From Sphingobium sp. WTD-1 (GTDB taxonomy: Bacteria > Pseudomonadota > Alphaproteobacteria > Sphingomonadales > Sphingomonadaceae): a stretch of 64,000 nt of DNA. Where the stretch lies: assembly GCF_030128825.1 (NCBI RefSeq), contig NZ_CP119127.1:2542001-2606000 (forward strand), in the 5' to 3' direction. Position numbers and translations under genes: made by a program. Below the pieces are notes generated by a model, which saw only the letters and a program-made list of their open reading frames with translations, did not search any database and had not been told where the DNA came from. This document shows, piece after piece, positions 43,699 to 54,880 of this stretch. Each line of letters starts with the position of its first letter. The stretch's first letter is position 1.

Positions 43699-43791
43699 CC
43701 GGGAGTCGGGCGGACGTAGTCGTCGCCAACCTGGTCAGGTCCTGACGGAAGCAGCCACAACGATTTTTCTGCGGGTCGTTCCGGCTCCCAC
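43699..43791 (+). ncRNA. ffs: signal recognition particle RNA (4.5S)
   Basis: Contains the SRP-specific GGTCAGGTCCTGACGGAAGCAG stretch (43734-43755, with AGGTC and GGAAGCAGCC tetraloop-proximal elements that bind Ffh). GGGAGTCGG (43701-43709) pairs with CCGGCTCCC (43781-43789) as the closing stem. It lies between the beta-lactamase and dnaX, as in many alphaproteobacteria. Ends are approximate. Confidence 0.88.
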
Positions 43792-43868
43792 CTTTCCGCA
43801 CAGCATCATCTCTTCGTAAGGTCCGAACGGGCTTCGACAAGCCGCATCTGAACGGTTAGGAAACAGGC

Positions 43869-45494
43869 ATGTCCGATTCCCCTCAGCCCTATCGCGTGCT
43901 TGCGCGCAAATATCGTCCGCGCAACTTTCGCGAACTGATCGGGCAGGACGCCATGGTCCAGACGCTGGGCAATGCGATCCGGCGCGGGCGCCTCGCCCAT
44001 GCCTTTCTGATGACCGGCGTGCGCGGGGTCGGCAAGACGTCGACCGCGCGGCTGATCGCCAAGGCGCTGAACTGCATCGGCCCGGATGGGCAGGGCGGGC
44101 CGACGATCGACCCCTGCGGCGTGTGCGAACCCTGCATGGCGATCGCCGAGGGGCGGCATATCGACGTGGTCGAGATGGACGCCGCCAGCCATACCGGCGT
44201 CGACGACGTGCGCGAGATCATCGAGGCGGTGCGCTATGCCGCCGTGTCGGCGCGCTACAAGATCTACATCATCGACGAAGTCCATATGCTTTCGAAGAAC
44301 GCGTTCAACGCGCTTCTGAAGACTTTGGAGGAGCCGCCGGCCCATGTGAAATTCCTGTTCGCCACGACCGAGGTGAACAAGGTGCCGGTGACGGTGCTGT
44401 CGCGGTGCCAGCGGTTCGACCTGCGCCGCATCCCGGCCGAGATGCTGGCCGGCCATTTCGCCCATGTGGTCGAGGCCGAACAGGTCGCGGCCGAGCCGGA
44501 TGCGCTATCGCTGATCGCGCAGGCGGCCGAAGGCTCCGCGCGTGACGGCCTGTCGATCCTGGACCAGGCGATCGCCCATGCCGAAATGGGCGAGGGCGAG
44601 CCGATGGTCACGGCCGCGCAGGTGCGCGAGATGCTGGGCCTGTCGGATCGCGGCTCGACGCGCCGGCTGCTCGGCCTGCTGCTGGAGGGCGATACCGCCG
44701 CGCTGCTGGGCGGGGTGCGCGATCAATATGCGCTGGGGGTCGAGCCGCTGTCGCTGATGCGCGGCCTGCTGGAGCTGGTGCATGCCGTCACGCTGGTGAA
44801 GGCCGGGCGCGACATTGCAACGCCGGGCCAGTCCGACGAGGAACGCGGCGCGCTGGCCGACTGGGCGTCGCAGATCGGCTTTGGCCCGCTGCATCGGCTG
44901 TGGCAGCTGATGCTCAAGGGTCATGACGAGGTGGCGACCGCCGCCTTGCCGATCGAGGCGTGCGAGATGGCGCTGCTGCGCGTGATGCATGCCGCGACCA
45001 TGCCGGACCCCAGCGACCTTGCCCGGATGTTGCAAGGCGGGGTGCCGATGGCCGTGTCGGCGATGTCGGGCCAGGCGCCGGCCGCCGCCGCGCCCGCGCC
45101 GGAACCCGCGTCCAGCCTGCCCGCCACCTTCGAGGATCTGATCGAGGCCTTCTGGCAGAAGAGCAAGGGGCATCTGGCGCAGGAAATGCATGATTGCGTG
45201 GGGATCATCCGCTATGATCCGCCGATGCTGGAGTATCGCGGTACGGCCAGCCTGTCGCCCGACTTCGCCACCCGGATCATTCCGGCGCTGCGCGAGGTGA
45301 CAGGCGTCGCCTGGACGGTGACGCAGGGCGAGGGGGAGGCCAAGCCGACCCTGCTGGCCAATGAACAGCGCCAGCTGGCCGACAGCCGCGCCGCAATTTT
45401 GGAAACCCCGGTGGTCAAGGCGGCAATGGACGCCTTCCCCGATGCCGAGCTGGTCCATTCGGACGAGCCGGAACAATGGAGTGCCGAAGCATGA
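43869..45494 (+). CDS. dnaX: DNA polymerase III subunit gamma/tau
   Basis: Clamp-loader ATPase, 541 residues. AAA+ domain: RKYRPRNFRELIGQ start, Walker A GVRGVGKTST near residue 50, the four-cysteine zinc site with CGVCEPC near 78-88, Walker B YIIDEVHMLS near 138, sensor 1 FATTEVNKVPVT, and arginine finger SRCQRF. The C-terminal tau region (after about 380) is short and Ala/Pro-rich, ending in a conserved domain with VGIIRYDPPMLEYRG. Frameshift signals for gamma production are not obvious. The stop overlaps ybaB as ATGA. Confidence 0.96.
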   Translation: MSDSPQPYRVLARKYRPRNFRELIGQDAMVQTLGNAIRRGRLAHAFLMTGVRGVGKTSTARLIAKALNCIGPDGQGGPTIDPCGVCEPCMAIAEGRHIDVVEMDAASHTGVDDVREIIEAVRYAAVSARYKIYIIDEVHMLSKNAFNALLKTLEEPPAHVKFLFATTEVNKVPVTVLSRCQRFDLRRIPAEMLAGHFAHVVEAEQVAAEPDALSLIAQAAEGSARDGLSILDQAIAHAEMGEGEPMVTAAQVREMLGLSDRGSTRRLLGLLLEGDTAALLGGVRDQYALGVEPLSLMRGLLELVHAVTLVKAGRDIATPGQSDEERGALADWASQIGFGPLHRLWQLMLKGHDEVATAALPIEACEMALLRVMHAATMPDPSDLARMLQGGVPMAVSAMSGQAPAAAAPAPEPASSLPATFEDLIEAFWQKSKGHLAQEMHDCVGIIRYDPPMLEYRGTASLSPDFATRIIPALREVTGVAWTVTQGEGEAKPTLLANEQRQLADSRAAILETPVVKAAMDAFPDAELVHSDEPEQWSAEA

Positions 45495-45814
45495 AGGATC
45501 TGAACGAAATATTGGGGATGGCCAGCCGCGTGCAGGAAGAGCTGCAGCGCGCGCAGGACAATCTGGACAAGCTGGAAGTCGAGGGCGCGGCCGGTGGCGG
45601 CCTGGTCAAGGTGAAGGCGTCGGCCAAGGGCCGTATCCTGGGCGTGTCGATCGACGACAGCCTGCTGGCACCGTCGGAAAAGCAGATGCTGGAAGATCTT
45701 ATCACCGCCGCGTTCAACGATGCGCGCAAGAAGGCGGATGAGGTCAGCAACACCGAAATGGGCAAGATGACCGCCGGTCTGCCGCTGCCGCCGGGCTTCA
45801 AGCTGCCGTTCTGA
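45491..45814 (+). CDS. ybaB: YbaB/EbfC family nucleoid-associated protein
   Basis: Small DNA-binding protein of 107 residues that is encoded with dnaX and recR across bacteria. It starts MKDLNEILGMASRVQEELQ (coiled helix), then a beta sheet GGLVKVKASAKGRILGVSID, then DLITAAFNDARKKADEVSN, ending in LPLPPGFKLPF. ATG 45491 overlaps the dnaX stop (ATGA). recR does not follow; a 155-nt gap leads to lon. Confidence 0.95.
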   Translation: MKDLNEILGMASRVQEELQRAQDNLDKLEVEGAAGGGLVKVKASAKGRILGVSIDDSLLAPSEKQMLEDLITAAFNDARKKADEVSNTEMGKMTAGLPLPPGFKLPF

Positions 45815-45889
45815 GCCGGCGTCCACCGCCGTTCCGGGGCTGCCGCTGGCGGATAAGCCCTTGTTCATCGTTGCAGCAATATGGTGATC

Positions 45890-45922
45890 GCTGATTGATT
45901 GACGCGACGGGCATCCCCATAA
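45890..45922 (+). promoter_or_regulatory. heat-shock-type promoter before lon (candidate)
   Basis: CCCCATAA at 45915-45922 matches the sigma-32 -10 consensus, with TGATTGA about 15-16 nt upstream as a weak -35, about 50 nt before lon. Confidence 0.4.
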
Positions 45923-45969
45923 AGGCGATGAACCGCATGACGGGCCGCAAGTCCGGCCCTGGAGAGTGA

Positions 45970-48369
<2,400 letters not shown>

Positions 48370-48442
48370 GGCCCTGTTTTCGGCGCGTTTGAGCCTGTGA
48401 AGGCAAAAACGCGCCGGAGCCACCGCATTTATCGCTTTCCCT

Positions 48443-48472
48443 TTGACACCGCTTGAAAGCTGGGCCTTATTG
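48443..48472 (+). promoter_or_regulatory. promoter before hup (candidate)
   Basis: TTGACA (48443-48448) and TTATTG (48467-48472) with an 18-nt spacer, about 58 nt before the HU start. Confidence 0.5.
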
Positions 48473-48530
48473 CCCCGCCTACGCCGCGATTCCTTGACGA
48501 TCAAACAGCTAAAAAGGGGGTTCCTAAGGC

Positions 48531-48803
48531 ATGAACAAGCAGGATCTTATCAGCGCCGTCGCTGAAAGCAGCGGTCTCAGCAAGAGCGACGCCAGCAAGG
48601 CGGTCGAGGGCGTGTTCGACGCCATCACCGGCGCGCTGAAGAAGGGCGACGAAGTGCGCCTGGTTGGTTTTGGCACTTTCTCCGTGTCGCAGCGCAAGGC
48701 TTCGACCGGCCGCAACCCGCGCACCGGCGAGACGATGACGATCAAGGCGTCGTCGCAGCCTAAGTTCAAGGCCGGCAAGGGCCTGAAGGATTCGGTCAAC
48801 TAA
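48531..48803 (+). CDS. hup: HU family DNA-binding protein
   Basis: Histone-like nucleoid protein of 90 residues that bends DNA without sequence specificity. It starts MNKQDLISAVAESSGLSKSD and holds the HU signature GFGTFSVSQRKASTGRNPRTG, with the beta-arm proline in RNPRTGE. Lon is upstream, an arrangement common in proteobacteria. Its ribosome site is GGGGG in AAAAAGGGGGTT. Confidence 0.97.
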   Translation: MNKQDLISAVAESSGLSKSDASKAVEGVFDAITGALKKGDEVRLVGFGTFSVSQRKASTGRNPRTGETMTIKASSQPKFKAGKGLKDSVN

Positions 48804-48929
48804 GGATGCAGGCGCGCCCGCTCGGGCGCGTTATCATTCGATTATTTTGCCGGCGTCGCGGTCGGGATAGAATGAGGGAGAGTGGCGCTGCGGCAGGGGA
48901 AGCCCGCCCGGCGCATGCATGTCGAAAGG

Positions 48930-48966
48930 AAGGGGTAGGGGCCGGGAGCCTCTGCCCCTTTTTTCA
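48930..48966 (+). terminator. intrinsic terminator upstream of rlpA
   Basis: AGGGGTAGG pairs with CCTCTGCCCCT (with a G-T pair and a bulge), followed by six T. The rest of 48804-49043 shows no feature beyond a GC hairpin just after hup (48811-48830). Confidence 0.75.
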
Positions 48967-49043
48967 TGGCCTTGTGCGCCGGATCGCGGCGATGATCGGT
49001 CCGCTGCCCTCGACCTGATCGGTTGGCGGGGTTAGGAAGGGGC

Positions 49044-49616
49044 ATGAGAGCGAGCGGACGGGGTATCTGGAGTTTGGCGCTGCTGGGCGCTTTGTCGGCC
49101 TGTGGCGGGGGCAATTTCCGTCCGGTGAGCGATATGCCGGTGCGGATCGGCAAGCCCTATACGGTGCGGGGCACCACCTATGTGCCGGCCGACCAGCCGG
49201 GCTATGATCTGGTCGGCTATGCCAGCTGGTATGGCTCGGAATCGGGCAATCGCACCGCCAATGGCGAGCGCTTCCGGCCGGGCTGGATCACGGCAGCCCA
49301 TACCAGCCTGCCCTTGCCCGCCTATGTCGAGGTGACGGCGCTGGATACCGGGCGCACGATCCTGGTTCGGATCAACGACCGTGGTCCCTTTTCGCGCGGC
49401 CGGATCATTGACCTGTCGCGCGGCGCGGCGGAGGAACTGGGGATTCGCGGTCAGGGCCATGCGGCGGTCCGGGTTCGTGCCGTCGATCCCTCGGAAAAGG
49501 ATCGCAAGAAGCTGCGCAAGGGCAAGCCGGCGGAAGGGCGGCCGCGCGTCGGGGCGGACGAACTGGCCGTGCTGCGCGCCCGTCTGGCGGCGTCCGGCAA
49601 CGATGCTGGACGATAA
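49044..49616 (+). CDS. rlpA: RlpA family septal ring lytic transglycosylase-like lipoprotein
   Basis: Outer-membrane lipoprotein of 190 residues with a lipobox LSAC near residue 20. The double-psi beta-barrel domain (about 55-150) has YASWYGSESGNRTANGERF and VRINDRGPF, containing the catalytic residues known in RlpA (Asp in NDRGP, and the His/Asp pair region AAHTSLPLP). No C-terminal SPOR domain, so septal targeting as in Pseudomonas is not expected; a basic tail follows. RlpA cleaves naked glycan strands in other species; activity here is inferred. Confidence 0.9.
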   Translation: MRASGRGIWSLALLGALSACGGGNFRPVSDMPVRIGKPYTVRGTTYVPADQPGYDLVGYASWYGSESGNRTANGERFRPGWITAAHTSLPLPAYVEVTALDTGRTILVRINDRGPFSRGRIIDLSRGAAEELGIRGQGHAAVRVRAVDPSEKDRKKLRKGKPAEGRPRVGADELAVLRARLAASGNDAGR

Positions 49617-49640
49617 TTTTCATCCTTTGACATAAGCTGC

Positions 49641-49669
49641 TTGACGGGGGAGGGGCGGCCGCATATGTG
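49641..49669 (+). promoter_or_regulatory. promoter of tRNA-His (candidate)
   Basis: TTGACG (49641-49646), 17-nt spacer, TATGTG (49664-49669), about 28 nt before the tRNA. Confidence 0.55.
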
Positions 49670-49697
49670 GCCCTTCTCGCGGGGCAACAGCCCCTGT

Positions 49698-49775
49698 GGC
49701 GATCGTAGCTCAGTTGGTTAGAGCGCCGGTTTGTGGTACCGGAGGTCGCGGGTTCGGATCCCGTCGATCGCCCCA
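49698..49775 (+). tRNA. tRNA-His (anticodon GTG)
   Basis: Cloverleaf with the extra G at -1 pairing to C73 as expected for tRNA-His, acceptor GCGATCG/CGATCGC, anticodon loop TTGTGGT (GTG), T arm GCGGG/CCCGT, and an encoded CCA. A strong hairpin with T-tract follows. Confidence 0.95.
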
Positions 49776-49799
49776 TTTCCTTCGGGAATGCGCGAAATG

Positions 49800-49834
49800 A
49801 AACCCCGTCCTGCCTTGGCAGGATGGGGTTTTCG
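49800..49834 (+). terminator. intrinsic terminator after tRNA-His
   Basis: AACCCCGTCCTGCC pairs with GGCAGGATGGGGTT (14 bp, G-T tolerated) around a TT loop, followed by TTTC. Confidence 0.85.
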
Positions 49835-49897
49835 CGTTTCTGGCTTCGGTGATTTTCCTGGCGCGTGGCGGCGGCTTTCCGCTGCCCTGGGCGCAAC

Positions 49898-49929
49898 AAG
49901 AAAGGGCGCCCCTTGCGGGACGCCCTTCC
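49898..49929 (-). terminator. terminator of the TonB receptor gene
   Basis: AAGGGCG and CGCCCTT (with an inner CCCC/GGGA stem) form a hairpin, with TTTCTTG on the minus strand after it. The transcript must pass through the palindromic repeat 49968-50033 first. Confidence 0.7.
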
Positions 49930-49967
49930 TCTGCCGACTAACGCCTATGGGGCGTTTAGACTTCGGT

Positions 49968-50033
49968 TTAGAGCCTGATTCACGCTATCGGTGGAAGCGC
50001 GAACCGCTCCCACCTCAAGCGATCAGGCTCTAG
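49968..50033. repeat. palindromic dispersed element (about 65 nt)
   Basis: TAGAGCCTGAT (left end) and ATCAGGCTCTA (right end) are perfect 11-bp inverted termini. Inner pairs CGCT/AGCG, GGTGG/CCACC and AGCG/CGCT continue the hairpin around CGAA. The right terminus contains the stop codon of the TonB receptor gene. Confidence 0.85.
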
Positions 50034-52306
50034 AAGCTCGCCTTGATCATGCCGCCGATGATGCGCGGTTCGTTGATCATGCCGGTCAGGTTGTTGAAGT
50101 CGATCGCGCTGACGGCGCGGATCTGGTTGGTGATGTTGCGGGCGAAGGCCGCGATCTCATAACCATGGTTCGACTTGTAACCGACCTTGAGGCCACCCTC
50201 CAGCGACGAACGGCCGCGGAATTCGGCCGCCGAGTAGAGGAAGTAGTTGATTTTGCTACGATAGGCCCAATCGGTATAGGCGAAGACTTCGCCCGCGTCG
50301 CCGACCGGGATGCCATAGCGCAGGGTCGCATTGGCGATGTAGCGCGGCGCCTGGGGCAGGTCATTGCCGTCCAGATAGCTGTAGGTGGTGCCGCCATCGA
50401 CGAAGGTGTTGCCGGTGGGCGTACACATGCCCGAGCCGCAGACTGCCACGAAGGCGTTCTTGTCGCGGATTTCGGTGAAGTTGTAGCTGCCGCCCATGGT
50501 CAGGTTCAGGTGATCGAGCGGCTGCGCCTCCAGATTGCCTTCCAGACCATAGCCGACCGCCTTGTTCACGTTGATCAGGCGGGCCGAGTTGCCGACGCCG
50601 CCGACAGCCGTCAGCTGCAGATCGTCGGTGTTCCAATAATAGGCCGACAGGTCGAAGCGGACCATATTGGCGATCGCGCCCTTGATGCCGCCTTCATAGG
50701 AGATGGTGGTCTGCTTCTTGGCGACCGAGGGGGTGCTGAAGAAGGTCACGCGGTCCTGGATCGCCGGACCCTGATAGCCGGTGGCGACGCGGCCATAGAG
50801 GTTGACGTCGGGGCTGAGCGCGTAGGTGGCGCTGACATCCCAGGACAGGTTGCTACCCTGCGCCGTGTTGCTGAGCGGCAGGTCGACGGCGATCAACTGC
50901 GACGAGATGCTGCTGGCGGCGAGCGCCGGATCGAGCGTGATCGTGTCGCGCTTGTCGTCGTGCGAATAACGCACGCCGGCACGCAACGTCAGGGCTGACG
51001 TCACCTTGGCTTCGCCCGAGGCGAACAGGCCGATATTCTCGTTGGTGTTGTTGTGCAGGATCGCACTCACCCGGTTGCCCGCGAGATCATAGGCATATTC
51101 GTTATATTTCAGGCGCTGATGGAAGAAATAGGTGCCCGCCTGCAGGCGGATGCCGTTCATGTCGTCCGTCGCGAAGCGGAATTCCTGGCTGAATTCCTCC
51201 GGCTTGGTCACGCCGCCGGTGTTGGAGTCGAACGAGCCGCCGCCAAGCTGGCCGGCGGTGCAGCCGGTATAGGGGTAGCAGCCGCCGCCATCGATGTCGC
51301 CGGTGCTTTCGACGCTGGCCTTCTCATAGCCGGTGGTCGAGAAGAAGGTGCCCAGGCCATCAACATGGAGCTGCATGCGCAGATTGCCGCCGCCCTGCTT
51401 CATCGACTGGCTGGTATAGCCGTCCAGGTTCACATGATCCTTGTCGAAGCCGTCGACGAAATGGTTGCTGCCCTGCTTGAAGATGTTGGCGCGGAACACG
51501 CGCGGGCTGCCGTCGAGGTCGCGATAATGACCGCTCAGCACCGCCTTGAAGTCGCCGGCTTCATAGGCCAGCTGCACGCGGCCGGCCATGTCGCGATAGC
51601 CTTCCAGCTCGCTGGCGGCGTTGCCGCCTTCATTGTCGTTCTTGACCCAGTCGTCGCGACGCTGGAGCAGGCCCGACACGCGGAAGCTGAGGCCGTCGGC
51701 GATCGGGCCGCCGATCGCGGCTTCGGCATTGACGGTGTTGTAGGTCGCCCAGGAGGCGCTGGCATAGCCGGTGAAATGATCGGTCGGCGCGGCCGAGGTC
51801 ATCTTGACGACGCCCGCCGGGGTATTGCGGCCGAACAGCGTGCCCTGCGGGCCGCGCAGCACTTCAACGCTGGCAAGGTCGAACACCGGGAAGCTCTTGA
51901 GCATCGGATTTTCGAGCGCGACATCGTCGAGCACGACCGAGACCGGCTGGGCGGCGTTGGGATCGAAATCGGTGTTGCCAAGGCCGCGGATGTAGAAGCG
52001 CGGGAAGGTGCGGCCGAACGAGCTTTCGACCTGAAGGCTGGGCGTGCGCGCGGCCAGGAAGCGAATGTCGAGGCCGCTGCTGTTGAGGGCGTCGAGCTTT
52101 TCGCCGCCGATGGCGGTCACGGCGACCGGCACGTCCTTGGCATTTTCAGCCCGGCGCGAGGCGGTGACGACGATTTCACCCAGGCCTTCGCCCGATGCGG
52201 CGGGCGCTTCGGTCTGGGCATGGGCGGCGCCGATCGGCGCCAGTGCGGTGAGTGCGACGGCGAGCGCGCCGCGCGAAATGCTGGTGAAGATATGCGAAGA
52301 TGTCAT
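50030..52306 (-). CDS. TonB-dependent receptor
   Basis: Outer-membrane transporter energised by TonB, 758 residues. Signal peptide (about 30 residues, ending IGAAHA), a plug domain with the sphingomonad-type EIVVTASRRAENAKDVPVAV TonB-box region, IRGLGNTDFDPN and LRGPQGTLFGRN, then a 22-strand barrel ending FARNITNQIRAVSAIDFNN and a C-terminal Phe (MIKASF), typical of outer-membrane beta-barrels. Substrate unknown; a CYPYTGC loop near residue 330 has a cysteine pair. ATG 52306 is chosen by the signal peptide. The upstream 240 nt have no clear operator. Confidence 0.94.
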   Translation of the reverse strand: MTSSHIFTSISRGALAVALTALAPIGAAHAQTEAPAASGEGLGEIVVTASRRAENAKDVPVAVTAIGGEKLDALNSSGLDIRFLAARTPSLQVESSFGRTFPRFYIRGLGNTDFDPNAAQPVSVVLDDVALENPMLKSFPVFDLASVEVLRGPQGTLFGRNTPAGVVKMTSAAPTDHFTGYASASWATYNTVNAEAAIGGPIADGLSFRVSGLLQRRDDWVKNDNEGGNAASELEGYRDMAGRVQLAYEAGDFKAVLSGHYRDLDGSPRVFRANIFKQGSNHFVDGFDKDHVNLDGYTSQSMKQGGGNLRMQLHVDGLGTFFSTTGYEKASVESTGDIDGGGCYPYTGCTAGQLGGGSFDSNTGGVTKPEEFSQEFRFATDDMNGIRLQAGTYFFHQRLKYNEYAYDLAGNRVSAILHNNTNENIGLFASGEAKVTSALTLRAGVRYSHDDKRDTITLDPALAASSISSQLIAVDLPLSNTAQGSNLSWDVSATYALSPDVNLYGRVATGYQGPAIQDRVTFFSTPSVAKKQTTISYEGGIKGAIANMVRFDLSAYYWNTDDLQLTAVGGVGNSARLINVNKAVGYGLEGNLEAQPLDHLNLTMGGSYNFTEIRDKNAFVAVCGSGMCTPTGNTFVDGGTTYSYLDGNDLPQAPRYIANATLRYGIPVGDAGEVFAYTDWAYRSKINYFLYSAAEFRGRSSLEGGLKVGYKSNHGYEIAAFARNITNQIRAVSAIDFNNLTGMINEPRIIGGMIKASF

Positions 52307-52546
52307 ATTTGGCCCCCTTGATTGGCCTAGCATCCGTTTCCCTGCTTGTGTCCACTGTTGCGGATCGCGCGCGACGCTATGCGCGCGCGGGCCTTGGGGC
52401 AAGCAAGACTGTCGCCATTCTGTAGCATCCGTGCAACAGATTTGCCAAAATGCGACAGTCCGACCCCATGGCGCTGTCAGGCCGTGCCCCAATGCAAAGC
52501 GTCGAAGGGACTTCGCACGGGCCGCATTGGCGATTATAGCGCGCGA

Positions 52547-52933
52547 ATGGATGACGCACGCGACCGGGGGCTGACCCTTAACCCCAAATATGATGACCAT
52601 GGCCTTATCACCGCGGTGGTGACCCATGTCACCTCGGGGGAAGTGCTGATGGTGGCGCATATGAATGCGCAGGCGCTGGCGCTGACGGTCGAGACGGGCC
52701 TGGCCCATTTCTGGTCGCGCAGCCGCCAATCACTGTGGAAGAAGGGCGAAAGCTCCGGCCATATGCTTGTCGTGCGCGACATCCGGATCGACTGTGACCA
52801 GGATGCCGTCTGGGTGCTGGCCGAGCCGGCGGGACCGACCTGCCACACCGGTGCGCGGTCCTGCTTCTTCCGCCGGATCGGACCCGATGGGCTGAGCGCG
52901 GTCGATGAACCGGGCGTCGATGCGGCGCACTAG
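52547..52933 (+). CDS. hisI: phosphoribosyl-AMP cyclohydrolase
   Basis: Third step of histidine synthesis: opens the ring of phosphoribosyl-AMP. 128 residues, zinc- and magnesium-dependent. Motifs [40 protein letters not shown] (Asp/Cys metal ligands) and [11 protein letters not shown] (Cys/His zinc ligands) are all present. It is the stand-alone form without the HisE domain. Other his genes are not in the window. The end overlaps the next gene by 14 nt. Confidence 0.95.
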   Translation: MDDARDRGLTLNPKYDDHGLITAVVTHVTSGEVLMVAHMNAQALALTVETGLAHFWSRSRQSLWKKGESSGHMLVVRDIRIDCDQDAVWVLAEPAGPTCHTGARSCFFRRIGPDGLSAVDEPGVDAAH

Positions 52934-53453
52934 CCTTTTCCTTGCATGTCTTCTGGGCGGGTGTCAGCAAGCCGCGACGCCGGGCGCAGCTGCGCCCGAT
53001 CGCGCCGGGGCTGCGGCTTCGGGGCTGGAGCGCGCGGCGATCGAGACGGGGGCGATTACGGACGCGTCGAAGGTCGCGCCGGTCGGGCTGTTCCAGCGCC
53101 GGCATGAGGCGGGGCGGGATTCGCTCTGCGTCCTTCCCGCCAAGTCGGGCGACTATCGTTTCGGGCTGGAGGCGATCTTCGGCACCGAGCAGAGCTGCCA
53201 TGGCGCGGGCACGGCGCGGCGGGCCGGCGACAAGCTGATCCTGAGCTTTTCCGGGGGCAGGAAGTGCATCATCGTCGCCCAATATGATGGCGACCAGGTG
53301 GCGCTGCCCGGCGTGGTCGACATGGCCTGTGACCGGCTGTGCGACGGGCGCGGCAATCTGGAAGGGGTGACCTTCCCGCGCATCGCCAATGATGCGGGCG
53401 CGGCATTGCGCGCGCGCGATCGCGAGGGTGAACCGCTGTGCGAGGCGGACTGA
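52920..53453 (+). CDS. lipoprotein of unknown function
   Basis: Not recognised. The 177-residue product starts [15 protein letters not shown], a lipoprotein signal with lipobox LGGC, then an Ala-rich linker and a ~130-residue domain with four further cysteines in pairs ([27 protein letters not shown]) and GRKC and GRGNLEG turns. Probably envelope-anchored. ATG 52920 lies inside hisI (14-nt overlap), so it may be coupled to hisI, though a functional link is unlikely. A 14-bp tandem duplication follows its stop. Confidence 0.75.
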   Translation: MRRTSLFLACLLGGCQQAATPGAAAPDRAGAAASGLERAAIETGAITDASKVAPVGLFQRRHEAGRDSLCVLPAKSGDYRFGLEAIFGTEQSCHGAGTARRAGDKLILSFSGGRKCIIVAQYDGDQVALPGVVDMACDRLCDGRGNLEGVTFPRIANDAGAALRARDREGEPLCEAD

Positions 53454-53469
53454 ACGGGACGGACTGAAC

Positions 53470-53493
53470 GGGGCTGGCATGTCTGCCAGCCCC
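53470..53493. terminator. perfect 10-bp hairpin between convergent genes
   Basis: GGGGCTGGCA and TGCCAGCCCC with TGTC loop. No T-tract follows, so termination strength is uncertain. Confidence 0.6.
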
Positions 53494-53503
53494 ATCAGGT
53501 TGA

Positions 53504-54808
53504 TCAGCGATAGCCGGCTGCGGCGAGCAGGGCGACCAGGTCCATCCGCTTGACCTTGAGCGATTCCGACGCCGACACGTCGATCCATTCGTCGGGCGAG
53601 TGACCTCGGCCGCCGGTCGCCGCGCGCGGGATGGTGATGGCCGGGATGCCCAGGCTCATCGGCACATTGGCGTCGGTCGAACTGAAGCTCATGCGCGCGG
53701 TGACGCCTTCGGCGGCATAGGCGGCGGCGGTCTGGCGGACCAGCGCCGTGTCGGCGGCGGTGCTGCCGGCCGGACGATCGCCCACGACCTTCTTGTCGAC
53801 GCGGATCGGCCCTTCCTTGATCGAGCGGGCGCCATTTTCGGTCTCGACCGCCTTGTCCACCGTGGCCAGGAACGCCTGTTCCAGCTTGGCCAGTTCAGCC
53901 GCGCTTTCCGATCGCATGTCGACCTGCAGCCAGACCTCCTGCGGGATGGCGTTGACCGAGGAGCCGCCGCCCACGACGCTGGCGCTGTAGGTCGTCTTGG
54001 GCGACTGGGGCACCGGGATCTTGTAGAGGTCGACGATCGCCTGGCTCATCGCCGTCATCGGATTGACCAGGCCGAAGGCGCCGAAGCTGTGGCCACCGGG
54101 GCCGGTGAAGGTCAGACGATAGCGCTTCGATCCGACGCCGCCATTGATCAGGCCATCGACCGAGCCATCGTCGATCGAGAAGAAGCTGGCGATGCGGTCC
54201 TTATATTTGCCCTTGTGGAACAGTTGCTTCATGCCGCGCAGGTCGCCCAGGCCTTCCTCGCCGACATCGCCGACGAACAATATGTCCATCGGCGCGCTGA
54301 TATTGGCGCCGACGATCGCCTTGATGAGGCTCAATTGGGTGGCGAGGCCGGCGACATCGTCCCCGACGCCGGGTGCGTGGAGCTTGTTGCCCTCGCGCCG
54401 GACCGTGACCGGCGTGCCTTCGGGAAAGACGGTGTCAAGATGGGCGGACACGACGATCAGCTTGCCGCCCGGCTTGCCGCTGCCACGGCGCAGGCCCAGC
54501 ACATTGCCGCCCTCGTCAATTTCCACATCGGTAAGGCCGGCGGCGCGGAACATGTCGGCATAGGCCTTGGCCCGCGCCTCTTCCTTGAAGGGGGGCGCCG
54601 GAATCTGGGTCAGGGTGACGATGTTCTCGACCCACTGATCATGTTCGGCCTCCAGCGCGGCGAAGGCGGCCTTGACCGCCGGGCGCGCGCGGATCGCGGC
54701 AATGGCGCGGGCATCGGCCGGTGCGGTCGCGCTGGCGGGCGTCGCGGCACGGACCGGAACCGACAGGGCCGTGCTGGCCAATATTATACAGAGCGCGAAC
54801 CGCTTCAT
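53504..54808 (-). CDS. secreted M20/M25/M40 family metallopeptidase
   Basis: Zinc exopeptidase of 434 residues with a signal peptide (about 21 residues, ending VRAA). Motifs: TQIPAPPFKEEA near 68, VVSAHLDTVFP near 120 (first His/Asp), GVGDDVAGLAT (bridging Asp), VGDVGEEGLGDL (catalytic Glu), a dimerisation domain around GPGGHSFGAFG, and a final HSPDEWID. It resembles peptidase T/PepT-like and CPG2-like enzymes of sphingomonads; substrate not known. Third type of exported peptidase in the window after M28 and S9. Confidence 0.9.
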   Translation of the reverse strand: MKRFALCIILASTALSVPVRAATPASATAPADARAIAAIRARPAVKAAFAALEAEHDQWVENIVTLTQIPAPPFKEEARAKAYADMFRAAGLTDVEIDEGGNVLGLRRGSGKPGGKLIVVSAHLDTVFPEGTPVTVRREGNKLHAPGVGDDVAGLATQLSLIKAIVGANISAPMDILFVGDVGEEGLGDLRGMKQLFHKGKYKDRIASFFSIDDGSVDGLINGGVGSKRYRLTFTGPGGHSFGAFGLVNPMTAMSQAIVDLYKIPVPQSPKTTYSASVVGGGSSVNAIPQEVWLQVDMRSESAAELAKLEQAFLATVDKAVETENGARSIKEGPIRVDKKVVGDRPAGSTAADTALVRQTAAAYAAEGVTARMSFSSTDANVPMSLGIPAITIPRAATGGRGHSPDEWIDVSASESLKVKRMDLVALLAAAGYR

Positions 54809-54880
54809 TCTGGACCCCTTTTATGATGAGCGCACCGGCGTGGGCGCCGGGGTCCGTCTAGCCGGGGAGGCCGGCGCGCA

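Noticed and set aside
48806..49018. 70-residue plus-strand frame between hup and rlpA
   Set aside because: It runs through a terminator hairpin and has no ribosome site or domain.
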